Source: Ilex aquifolium
Lineage: Eukaryota; Streptophyta; Magnoliopsida; Aquifoliales; Aquifoliaceae
Assembly: GCA_951799425.1 (NCBI GenBank)
Contig: OX637393.1
Coordinates: forward strand, 18,185,744-18,249,743
Reading direction: 5' to 3'
DNA length: 64,000 nt
Positions 22,400 to 33,131 of the stretch are shown piece after piece. Each line of letters begins with the position of its first letter. Position 1 is the stretch's first letter. The notes under the pieces are model-generated. The model ran no database searches and had not been told where the DNA came from. It saw only the letters and a program-made list of their open reading frames with translations. A program made the translations under genes and the position numbers.

Positions 22400-23432
22400 A
22401 ACAAAAGTGCTCCCCAAGCGCAGGGAGACTTTTGAATGTCATTTTTTACTTGAAAATCGTATTCCAAGGTCGTCTCCTCAGGGAAAGAGGTGAATCGTTT
22501 TGAAGGTGATTTTGGTGAAAAAAGGAAAAGTGTAAAAATCTTTGAGGTTTGAGTTTGGTGATTTGTTTTCTTGATGAAAATAAAATGGAACAAGTGTTGG
22601 CTAATTTGAAGAGGTCATTCCAATGCGAATGCCAAATCAACTCAAGACCTTCCTCCAATGGTGTCTAGATGTTTGATTGATTAATAGGAAGCGTGAGACT
22701 AAAATGAAGGTGAGGATTCAAGCATACATCATGACAAGTCTACGGTGTATCAAGAACTCACAACCATGTCCTCACTCAGCCTAGTCAAACCAAATCAATG
22801 TACACTACGAGGAGGAATAAAAAAGAGTTGGTTTAGCATACCCAAAGGGAACTCTCCTTGGGACTAGCCAACTTGAAGCTTAGCTACTCATATTTAATGC
22901 AAGAACATAAATGAAATGAAGAGACATTGCAAAGAAATGAAGATTGAAACTTAAATTAATGCAAGAAAACATAAACTACAGAAAAATGCATTTAATACCC
23001 ATTTTAAGAACTTGATATGAAAACTTAAATGCAACAATGGTAGAATCTAAGATACTCAACTAAACTTGCAATGTACTTGAAGTAAATGACATTAAAGAAA
23101 ATAAATGAAGCTTACAAGAGTCTTAAGAAAGATTACAAGTGAAACGGATGGAAGAAATGTAAAAATCTAAGGTTTCTCTCTCTAAACTATGTCTTCTTCC
23201 TAGGAGCTTCTCTCTCTACCATGCAATACAATCTGAATCATTCTTAATGAATGATGCATTTTCATCCATGGAGACCCCCTTAGGTGTGTGATAGGCTTCC
23301 AATCAAAAGGGGGATGACTTGATGGCTTGGGCAGTCTAGGACAAGCCTAGCCTGCAACTCCCCTCACTTGCCTCTTCTCCCTCCTCCTCTTCAATGCTTG
23401 AGCCTCCAAAGTACAAAATGAGGTGATGGGAG

Positions 23433-23745
23433 GCTTATATGTGTGTAAGAGATGTCAGGGGACAAGTGAGAGAAGTGTAGCTGGGGCCCCCAAATGGCAG
23501 AGCTTGAGTTGCAGGCTGTCTGGGCAATTTGGGCAAAACCTTCTGGAAGGTCGATGCAAACCTTCTAGAAGGTTTGTGCATGATCAGTTGAAAAAGCATT
23601 CCAGTGAGCAAAACCTTCCGGAAGGTCGATGCAAACCTTTCGGAAGGTTCATTCCAGTAGACAAAACCTTCCAGATGGTTTTGGCAGTGAATAGGCAGGC
23701 CAAGTGCAAACCTTCTAGAAGGTTTATGATCGACCTTCCGGAAGG
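23433..23745 (-). promoter_or_regulatory. TE-D U3 module: seven CCTTCCGGAAGG palindromes and TATA-like box
   Basis: Perfect or near-perfect CCTTCCGGAAGG copies start at 23539, 23561, 23614, 23637, 23667, 23711 and 23734. In the element sense they precede ATATAAG (23433-23440) by about 100 bp. In the right LTR the box reads ATACAAG, so it is probably dead there. Confidence 0.65.
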
Positions 23746-23994
23746 TTTTCATCCAATTTGACTTTTTCTTGGTTTCTTCACCTTCCAATCCTTCCTTTAA
23801 GCTATCCCCTCATCTTCATTGATTTCAAACACTTCAATGGGGGCTTAACTCAAGCCATTTACATCTTTTCACCTACATTTACACAAAACTCCATTAAAGA
23901 GAAGAATAAATGCATTTCTCCCCAAAATTCACAACAAAAGCAAGTATAAAAAGGGCATAACACTTACAATATATGCAATGTTTTTTCCTAATCA

Positions 23995-24030
23995 CACCCC
24001 CCAACTTGAGCTTTGCTAGTCCCTAGCAAA
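23995..24030 (-). other. TE-D left polypurine tract with stem-loop
   Basis: CACCCCCC on + abuts the LTR. Upstream in the element sense is TTTGCTA-GGGAC-TAGCAAA (24012-24030), a perfect 7-bp stem with a 5-nt loop. Confidence 0.85.
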
Positions 24031-24310
24031 CATTATTTCAAACCACAAGCTATAAACTAAAACAACATCCATCCACAAAAATAAATATCCAAACACTCAA
24101 AATGCAAAAATCACGTTGCAATTAAAAATAGAATTGGGCAATGATAAAATGTAACAATTGTGGTATTTTCATTGATCATTCTCAAAAGTTCATTACAATG
24201 GGTTCGAGTTTCAAAACAAAACGGCCCAAAACCTAAAGACACTTCTACTAGGTCGATGAACAAACCCTACTGTGCATCCTAAAATAAATAAAAAAAATAC
24301 AAAAGTCATC
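24031..24310 (-). other. TE-D left 3' UTR
   Basis: Non-coding, AT-rich; inverted-repeat counterpart of 26648-26929. Confidence 0.6.
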
Positions 24311-25672
24311 CTAATCATCATCCTCATCAAAGGCATCCTCCTCCTCGGTATCATCCTCGGACTCAGTCACCTCATCCTCCTCCTCCTCCACAATATTAGA
24401 CGGTATAGAGGCAGCGGCTGATGGTCCAACTGGATGTGGCAGAGGTCCACCGGGGATGGGCTCACTCGAGAATGTATGCTGAAATAGTTGCATCACCATC
24501 ATCGACAACCCATGTATAGTGGACTCCAGTGCATCCATACGCTGCGACAAGGTACAGGCCGGGGCAGGTGTAGGAGGTGCATAAGTGGATGGCCATGCTG
24601 GCTCTGGTCTTGATGCCCTGGGTCTCTCTCCCCCGGTCCTGGCAGCCCTCTTGCTGCTGCTTGACTTCCCGATGCCTCCAGTCTCTGGGGGAAGTAGAGT
24701 ATCATGAGCGTAGTGCTTCACATTGGCCTGGTCACATAGACGTGTAACGAGACTCCCGAAGGGGAGATTTTCCTTCGACTTTGCGGTCTTGGCAAACTCC
24801 CGTATCTCCTCCCATATCAAATAAGCTACATCGATCGCCACCCCCATCATGAATGCATGGAGGAGGGCCAGCTTCTTGATGTTCGGGTTCTTCTTCGAAC
24901 CCCGGGGCATCAGGTTATAGTGCAGTACCTTGTTCATTACCCCGTACGCGTGCTTGAGGCCCCTGACCAAAGTTGTTCCCTTCAAGGTGGTTTGGTCCTC
25001 AAAGGTGAGAGCCATATAATATTTGAGAGTCCTACCCCCTTCCACGTTGTGTGGGTAGACCGGGGTAGTCGGGGGAGGCCTCTCATACCCCATCATTGTG
25101 ACAATCATGTTAGGGGTCACCTCGAAGGTCTTCCCCCGCATGTTGGTCCTCAACCTACCACCATCTTCTCCAAACACAAACAACTTCTTATAAAATTCAT
25201 GGCACAAACCCAAATTGTAGACCTTAACCTCTTGAAACCAAATATTCAACTCTCGAGCCTCGATTATCCTCACAACTTCATCATTTGGTCTAAGGGAGAC
25301 TTTGTCAATGTATCTCTCGCACGTGACATTTTTCTCCTCTATTCGTTGTCTCTATGCATTGTGCCTTGCCTTAGTCCTCCTCTCCTCCCTATCTTGGCTA
25401 CTAGAGCCCTCCCCGCCCCTGTTGCGGGAGTTCGGACCCGTAGGTGGTGGGGACTTGGGGCCCCTCCTCTTGGTGTGGGCCATGAGGGACAACAGTGCCC
25501 CTATACCAAGTAGTGTCAAGACCACCCAAATTAGCCTCTCCATAGGCTCAAAAGTGTCCAAGGACATCCCATTCATACGCACCATAACAAGGGAGGTTAG
25601 GGATTTGAGAAAGATCAAGAATGATTTGAGAGATTGAGGGAAATGTGAAAACCTAGGGTTTGTGAAGAACAC
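24311..25672 (-). pseudogene. TE-D env-like / plant transposon-domain ORF (one nonsense codon)
   Basis: 454 codons in one frame interrupted only by TAG at 25352-25354. A likely start is the M of MVRMNGM at 25585. Order: a hydrophobic segment LIWVVLTLLGIGALLSLMA (possible membrane span), a basic Ser/Pro-rich stretch, a folded region with CHEFYKKL, MRGKTFEVTP and LIWEEIREF, then a Pro/Ser-rich linker, a short helical MDALESTIHGLSMMVMQLF and an acidic tail ending DEDDD. It lies between pol and the 3' LTR, as the third ORF of Athila elements does (proposed env-like, or annotated as 'putative plant transposon protein'). A relative is at 50521-51619. Envelope function is unproven. Confidence 0.65.
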
Positions 25673-25789
25673 CTAAAATTTTCGGCTAAAACAACTCAAA
25701 ATCAACTTGAAACAAGAAAAGAAATGAGAAATTGGAGCTTTGGTGAAGTGTTTTGAAGATTGGAAGAGGTTTGAGGGGGAGGAGAGGGT

Positions 25790-26647
25790 TTGTGCCGTGA
25801 ATTTTATAAGAAGTGGTCGGTGTTTGGAGAAGGCGGTGGTAGGTTGAGGACCAACGTGCGGGGGAAGACCTTCGAGGTGACCCTTGACATGATTGCCACA
25901 ACGATGGGATATGAGAGGCCTTCCCCGACCACCCCGATCTACCCACACAACGTGGAAGAGGGTAGGACTCTCACAGATTATGTGGCTCTCACTTATGAGG
26001 ACCCGACCACCTTCAAGGGAACAACTTTGGTCAGGGGCCTCAAGCATGCGTACGGGGTAATGAACAAGGTACTGCACTACAAACTGATGCCTCAGGGTTC
26101 GGATAAGAACCCGAACATCGAGAAGTTGGGCCTCCTCCATGCATTCATGACGGGGGTGGCGATCGATGTAGCTTATTTGATATGGGAGGAGATGCGGGAG
26201 TTTGCCAAGGCCACAAAGCCGAAGGAGAATCTCCCCTTTGGGAGTCTCGTCACACGTCTATGTGACCAGGCCAATGTGAAGCACTACACTCACGATACTC
26301 TACTACCCTAGGAGACTGGAGCCATCAGGAAGTCAAGCAGCAGCAAGAGGGCTGCCAGGACTGGGGGAGAGAGACCCAGGGCATCAAGACCAAAGCTAGC
26401 AGGGCCATCCACTTCCGTACCTCCTACACCTGCCCCGGCCCGTACCATGTCGTAGCGTATAGACGCACTGGAGTCCACTATGCATGGGCTGTCTGCGATG
26501 GTGACGCGACTGTTCCCGAGTGAGCCCATCCCCAGTGGACCTCCGCCATAGCCAACTGGACCATTGGCCGCTGCCTCTATACCGTCTACTATTATGGAGG
26601 TCAATGAGGAGGAGGAGGAGGATGCCTTTGATGAGGATGATGATTAG
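25790..26647 (+). pseudogene. TE-D right copy of the env-like ORF, 5'-truncated
   Basis: The first ~150 codons are missing; it begins at the FYKK segment and runs through VRGKTFEVT and LLHAFMTGVAIDVAYL. There is a TAG at 26309-26311 and further stops in the linker, then the acidic tail ending DEDDD and TAG at 26645-26647. It is inverted relative to 24311-25273 and closely similar, with 25673-25789 as spacer. Non-functional. Confidence 0.8.
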
Positions 26648-26929
26648 GATGACTTTTGTATTTTGTTTCTTTTGATTTTAGGATGTATAGTAGGGTTAGA
26701 TCATCGGCCTAGTAGAAGTGTCTTTAGGTTTTGGGCCGTTTTGTTTTGAAAATCGAACCCATTGAAATGAAATTTTGAGAATGATCAATGAAAATACCAT
26801 AGTTGTTACATTTTATCATTGCCTAAGTCTATTTTTAATTGAAACGTGATTTTTTCATTTTGAGTGTTTGGATATTTACTTTTGTGGATGGATGTTGTTT
26901 TACTTTATAGCTTGTGGTTTGAAATAATG

Positions 26930-26965
26930 TTTGCTAGGGACTAGCAAAGCTCAAGTTGTGGGGTT
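26930..26965 (+). other. TE-D right polypurine tract with stem-loop
   Basis: TTTGCTA-GGGAC-TAGCAAA (26930-26948) then AGTTGTGGGGTT before the LTR. The tract is eroded by a T but the stem-loop is intact. Confidence 0.8.
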
Positions 26966-28681
26966 TGATTAGCACAAAAAATTGCATATATTGTATGTGT
27001 TATGCCCTTTCTATACTTGCTTTTGTTGTGAATTTGGGAAGAAATACATTTAATCTTCTCTTTAATGGAGTTGTGTAAATGTAGGTGAAAAAATGTAAAT
27101 GGCTTGAGTTAAGCTCCCATTGAAGTGTTTGAAATCAATGAAGATGAGGGGATAGCTTAAAGGAAGGATTGGAAGGTGAAGAAACCAAGAAAAAGGTAAA
27201 TTGGATGAAAACCATCTGGAAGGTCGATCATAAACCTTCCGGAAGGTATGCACTTGATCTGCCTATTCACTATCAAAACCTTCCGGATGGTTTTGTTTAC
27301 TGGAATGAATCTTCCAGAAGGTTTGCATCGATCTTCCAGAAGGTTTTGCTCACTGGAATGCTTTTTCAATTGATCCTGCACAAAACTTCCGGAAGGTTTT
27401 GCCCAGATTGCCCAGACAGCCTGCAACTCAAGCTCTGCCATTTGGGGGCCCCAGCTACACTTCTCCCACTTGTCTCTTGACATCTCTTACACACATACAA
27501 GCCTCCCATCACCTCATTCTGTACTTTGGAGGCTCAAGCATTGAAGAGGAGGAGAGAAAGGAGGCAAGTGAGGGGAGTTGCAGGCTAGGCTTGTCCTAGC
27601 CTGCCCAAGCCATCAAGTCAGCCCCCTTTTGATTGGAAGCCTGTCACACACCTAAGGAGGGCTCCATGGATGAAAATGCATCATTCATTAAGAATGATTC
27701 AGATTGTATTGCATGGTAGAGAGAGAAGCTCCTAGGAAGAAGACATAGTTTTGAGAGAGAAAGCTTAGATTTTTACATTTCTTCCATCCATTTCACTTGT
27801 AATCTTTCTTAAGACTCTTGTAAGCTTCATTTATTGTCTTTAATATCATTTACTTCAAGTACATTGCAAGTTTATTTGAATATCTTAGATTCTACCATTG
27901 TTGCATTTAAGTTTTCATCTCAAGTTCTTCAAATGGGTATTAAATGCACTTTTTTGTTGTTTATGTTTTCTTGCATTAATTTAAGTTCCAATCTTCATTT
28001 ATTCGCAATGTCTCTTCATTTCATTTATGTTCTTGCATTAAATATGAGTAGCTAAGCTTCAAGTTGGCTAATCCCAGGGAGAGTTCCCTTTGGGTATGCT
28101 AAATCAACTCTTTTTTATTCCTCCTCATAGTGTACATTGATTTGGTTTGACTAGGCTGAGTGAGGACATGGTTGTGAGTTCTTGATACACCATAGACTTG
28201 TCACGATGTATGCTTGAATCCTCACCTTCATTTTAGTCTCGCGCTTCCTATGAATCAATCGAACATCTAGACACCATTGGAGGAAGGTCTTGAGTTGATT
28301 TGGCATTCCCATTGGAATGACCTCTTCGGATTAGCCAACACTTGTTGCATTTCATTTTCATCAAGAAAACAAATCACCAAACTCAAACCTCAAAGATTTT
28401 TACACTTTTCTTTTTTTTCACCAAAATCACCTTCAAAACGATTCACCTCCTTCCCTAAGGAAATGACATTCGAATACGATTTCCAAGTAAAACACGACAT
28501 TTTAAAGTCTCCCTATGCATGGGGAGCTCTTTTGTTCACACACACACACATTTCATTCCCACTATTTCGTTACCCCATTTCTTGCATCATTCCGAAAGAG
28601 TGACACTCCCTTATCCGTATAAGCCATACACTTACTACGGGATGATGTTCGGAGATTAGGAGTGACGGAATAAATCAAGCA
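26966..28681 (+). mobile_element. TE-D right LTR (plus orientation)
   Basis: 1716 bp from TGATTAG to AAGCA, inverted partner of 22239-23994. Preceded by an env-like ORF and polypurine tract, hence a 3' LTR. The following bases (TTTTTGG, 28682-28688) look like the start of an Athila PBS spacer, but the PBS itself is not there. No TSD is found. Confidence 0.8.
27212..27396 (+). repeat. CCTTCCGGAAGG array in TE-D right LTR
   Basis: About six copies (first at 27212, last at 27385-27396), with more mismatches than the left LTR. Confidence 0.85.
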
Positions 28682-30872
28682 TTTTTGGAGGTTTGAGGGG
28701 GAGGAGAGGGTTGGGAATCTTAAGCTTAAAGGGAAATGTGAAAGGTTTCTAAAAGAAATCGAACTTAAAACCCTTGTTTTTAGGTTTCTAGGCAAGACCT
28801 TCCAGAAGGTCGATCAAAACCTTCCAGAAGGTTTTGCTCACTGCTTAAGACAAAATGTCCAGTAGGCAAAACCTTCCGGAAGGTTTTGCTTACTGTTGGG
28901 GCACCACTGTGTAATAAGGAAAACCTTCCAGAAGGTCGATGACAACTTAAATTCACATCCACTCCAACTTCCCTCAACTCCAAAACATTTCAATACCCTT
29001 TCTAGGACATCTAACCTACCAAAAACTTGAACCACTCATATGAACCCCAATTGAATGATCATGCCCAAAGTCAGTTCCGAAATTGCAACATGATTTATGA
29101 TTTTGATGTTTTCAAACTACAAAACAAGGATTTCTAATTTTAACTACCAAAATGAATACCCAAAATATGAAACATAGAATCAATTAACAAGGGCATTACT
29201 AAAATTTATCAAATATCAAAAGTTGAGCAATATTCCCCTATCCTTTAAGCATAGGGCTATGAAACACATCGTTTAAATGCCCGAACCAAGCACACATGAG
29301 CAACACCAGGACTTTAAATGCTAGTCTAGAGTATGCACCTACACATTCATTTTCAAACTTGTGTGTGTGTGTAATGGAGATGTAATTTAAGTAGTTACAC
29401 AATGGAATTCACATTCACTTTGGGTATCCAAATTAAGCTTCGATGCAACCTCACCAAGGGTGTCTCTAAACAATGAATCACACTCTAGTTATCTGGCATG
29501 CTCTCCACGTGTATATGTGAGATAGAATCTTGTGCACAAAATGAAGTATGCTCACATATAATCCAAAAATGAAGTTCATGCATGAAAATGAAACAACCTT
29601 GGCATAATCTCATGAAAGGAATGCTAGGGCACTATATAGCAAACCAACTTCTCTTTTTCTTTTAAAAGTATGCATCTCTCATGCTTCTCTAGATCAATTA
29701 GGACTTTCAAAGGTTATAATTGTGCCTTGGGGGTGATATTTGAGGCAAATGAAATGAAGGATATAGGATAACAAAGAGGGTTGTTCCGAGTGAGTGACTT
29801 TTATTTCAAAAACATCTCCCTTTTCATGGGATTTTCAGTCCAACACCATCACCACACTCTTTGTTTCTTTTCCTTAACATTTTCTTTTTCCTTAAAATTC
29901 CTTTTCTTTTTGATCAATCTTTCTTCTTTTAACCCTTTTTTTCTCCTTTTCTTGGATTTTTATTCTTTTCCAATCAACTCTTTGAGTTTCAACCTCATTC
30001 ATCCCTTTTGTTTGAGTTTCCACACCATACTTCCTTTTCTTTTATGATCACTCATATTCAGATCTAGGAACAACCAAGGTGAGGTAGATTTTTATCATTC
30101 TACACTGGCTTGGTCAAATTTGTGGTATGCAAACGAATTTACAATTAAGGCTCAATCACGACACTAGGGATAAACTTTCACAAGAAAAAGGGCAAAGGCT
30201 CAAAGTAAATCAAAGATGGCCTAAGATCCTTTCTAGATGGGCATAGGAGAACATTATACATATCAAGACAAAGTCAATCCACTACCCAAATGCAACTAGC
30301 CAAAACAAACATAATGAGATTATTGAACAAATTTATAATTTGAAAAATTGTTCCTTGAGTAAATGTAAGTTCCCTCCAACAAGGATTGGCACTAAAGCTC
30401 TCATGGGTTCTTACTCATCTCTAATATTCATGTCAAGCACTAAAATGTGAACTCAATCTGTAAATTAACGAAATTACATATTCAAGGTGTACCTAAGGTT
30501 GAGTTTAAAAGCAAACACATATGTGATACTCAAGCATAGGATGAACTTCTATAATGTGCTCACGTATTCAAAGATCAACAACCCATGACACTCTAAATAA
30601 GGGAATATAGATCAACATTCAGATATTTTCACAAAATTTTTTGAATTTTTCACATAATTTGCAACTATTGTGAACAAATATCTGTATGATATACGAAAGG
30701 TGAATTTTCACCACAAAAATTGGTATTATCAACAAAAAATTTCCACAAACATTGGTGTAGCATACAAATGGTGTACCTCACCCCCCCCCCAACTTGATTC
30801 ATGCATTGTCCTCAATGCAACAAAAAAGATATGATATGCACTGAAGGACTGTAAAAAGATGAGTAGGGTTAG
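28682..30872 (-). mobile_element. TE-E 3' non-coding portion
   Basis: Athila-type 3' region in minus orientation: the 'ttggcataatctcatgaaag' block at about 29600 matches TE-C (5340) and TE-I (49319). Several CCTTCCAGAAGG-type palindromes occur at 28797-28940. No ORF is supported, and the junction with TE-D at 28682 and a 3' LTR for TE-E are unclear. GTTAG at 30868-30872 is the TSD of TE-F. Confidence 0.55.
30776..30818 (-). other. TE-E internal polypurine tract with stem-loop
   Basis: In the element sense GCATTG-AGGA-CAATGC (30803-30818), then CATGAATCAAGTT and a G-run (30781-30790). The outer stem pair is G-C where TE-C, TE-G and TE-I have A-T, a compensatory change. Confidence 0.75.
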
Positions 30873-33126
30873 TGTAACACCCCAAAACACACCCTGGACG
30901 GCATTACATTCTAGAACCATTCATATCATGAGAGCACTAAAATAAACTCTTCATAAATAAGACTTCATAAAAATCATTCATAACACTTACATCATTATCC
31001 CAAAAGAATATGCCATCTTTGGCCTTTACATTTCAAAAATCAACTAATGTAGCGCAGCGGAAATAACAAAAGAAAACTAGACTTCACAAGGTTCAAAATG
31101 AATATCCTAGTCTAGAACAAAAGTAAGCTACATCTCTAGATGTCCCACTCGGGATCCAAGTATTCCTCTAGTGAAGCCTCTCCATGGCCCGGCTCATTAG
31201 CACCGAGCTCTTCCTCTGGCACCAAATCTGAAAAATATTCAACTGTAGGGGGTGAGCACGAAGCTCTGTAGAAAATCCTCCCAAACCCAAACAAGGTTTA
31301 GAAAAGTATATAAAACGGTAGGTCTCATTTCACAATTAACATATATAATATTTGAAGTAAAACCAGGACATTTAAGTAGATCTCAAGTTTAAGGAACAAC
31401 AATAATTGAATGATTAAGTGGAACCACTATACAGTTAACAAACCATATCCGAATATAATCCAATCCACCATACACTGTTTCCACAAGTTCTCGCGGAATC
31501 CCATACTTCCCAAGACTCTTGTAGAAACCGTCTATGGTAGAATGAACAATGACCATTTCCAACTTTAAGCCATTTAGGAAGGGCGCCTTCCGATGCATTG
31601 TCCCATACCAATACACCGGCCAAGACGATCCAACCCATCATCCCATGTATATTGGTTCATCCCCGTACCATGTATGTTGATTACTTCTCATGAATCTACC
31701 CCAACAATTATACCTAGTCCACCAATCACAATCACAATCACAAACACTTTAGGAAAGGGGCGTCTACCATCCCAACGGCAGTGACGAGTCCCTTCCCAGG
31801 AAAAGTATACCATCCCTTGTTCGAACTCCAGTGAACGATAGTGGTCGCATTACCACATGACAACCCACTACAAGTGTTAGGAAACCATCTCCCCCCACTG
31901 GGATAGACTAACCTCTAACACTCTACGGTATCTCTCGAAGGCAATCCAAGTCCATCACAACAACCATACAAATGAGGAAACCAAAATATTCTCAATTCAC
32001 CCTCAATTCCAAATAAAGACAAAATCCACAATTTCTCATTTTACAAGCATATCTCAAAAATCCCCAAATTTATAATGTGACAATTTCAATAACCAACAAA
32101 GAAAAATACATGAGATCACAATAACATCATTTTTCTACCCAACACAAAGCACTAAGGTTTCGAAAATCCATCATAAAGAAAGCATTCAAGAAGGAAATAC
32201 ATCACTCTTAAAAAAATGAGGGTTTTAAAACTAGAGAAGAGATTTCATGGGTATTAAACCCTAACTTTGTTCAAAACATGTAATCTTTGCCAAAAATCCT
32301 AAGAGAGGATGATTCCATAGCATATATATACCATTGATAGTCAAAACATACATATATAAATACCCTAGCCTCAATGTAAGTGAGTGAGAGAAAACCCCTA
32401 CCTTCTTCTTCCTTAGTGTTCTTTGAGGAACTTGAAGTTTTGATCCTCTTCAATGTGTAAATCCTCCCTTGATCTTGTGTTTTCCCCTTCTTTCCTCCTC
32501 TCTAAGTCTTCCTAGAGTTAGAAATGTTGAAATGATGCAAAGAGAGGCGTCCTTATGTATTTATAGGGTGAGAAATTGTCTCTTGTGCGCGATTTCTGAA
32601 ACCCAGATTCGTCATTGGCGTTCGAACGGTTGTTGCTCCCAGTACTTTTGTTTTTCCATCAGACAAGAGTACTGGAACGCACTTTCGTTCGAACGTTTAT
32701 TCACGTTCGAACGTCGATTCACGTTCGAACGGAATTCCTGTTTCTGCTGCAACTTCCAGTGAAGTTTTGGCATATTTAGAGATTGATTTGGAAAATTTTC
32801 GTGAGATACACTTTTGTAGCCCTGGATGTATACTATCTACTGTCCAAATTTCAGATCAATTGGAAGTCAGGATAAAAAGTTATGATCCAAACACTAAGGC
32901 AGTGTCTAAAATTCTTCTACCTAAAATATCTCTAAAATGCGATTTCACTCCAAAATACTTCCAACTTTCTACAACATACACTATTACCTCCACTAACTTT
33001 TTATTTCTACTCCTATCATCTATGTAGCTCATGCATACATCATTACATATATATTAGCATTTCAAAAACATAATTACGTTACTATATATCTATATACATA
33101 TATAAAAGAAAATGCGGGGTGTTATA
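30873..33126 (-). mobile_element. TE-F solo LTR
   Basis: 2254 bp with TGTAACACCCC at the left and GGGGTGTTATA at the right, flanked by the 5-bp TSD GTTAG (30868-30872 and 33127-33131). No PBS, polypurine tract or coding region inside. The minus-strand TATA suggests minus orientation. Family not identified. It interrupts TE-E between sequences contiguous at 7880-7930 in TE-C. Confidence 0.85.
32558..32730 (-). promoter_or_regulatory. TE-F U3 module: GTTCGAAC array and TATA
   Basis: GTTCGAAC, usually within ACGTTCGAACG, occurs at 32620, 32687, 32705 and 32723. In the minus sense it precedes TATAAATA (32558-32565) by about 55 bp. Confidence 0.65.
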
Positions 33127-33131
33127 GTTAG

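Larger units (their letters stand above)
22239..23994 (-). mobile_element. TE-D left LTR (minus orientation)
   Basis: About 1756 bp, inverted-repeat partner of 26966-28681 (roughly 90% similar by eye). TGCTTGATT starts and CCTAATCA ends it on +. It is preceded by TE-A pol sequence and followed by a polypurine tract, so it is a 3' LTR of a minus-strand element. Confidence 0.8.

Noticed and set aside
23423..23761. Frames on both strands with repeated PSRRF/EGRCKP-like words
   Set aside because: Translation of the CCTTCCGGAAGG palindrome array, which reads similarly on both strands; not a protein gene.
24857..25513. 218-aa plus-strand frame
   Set aside because: Antisense to the env-like ORF of TE-D; no domain and no independent support.
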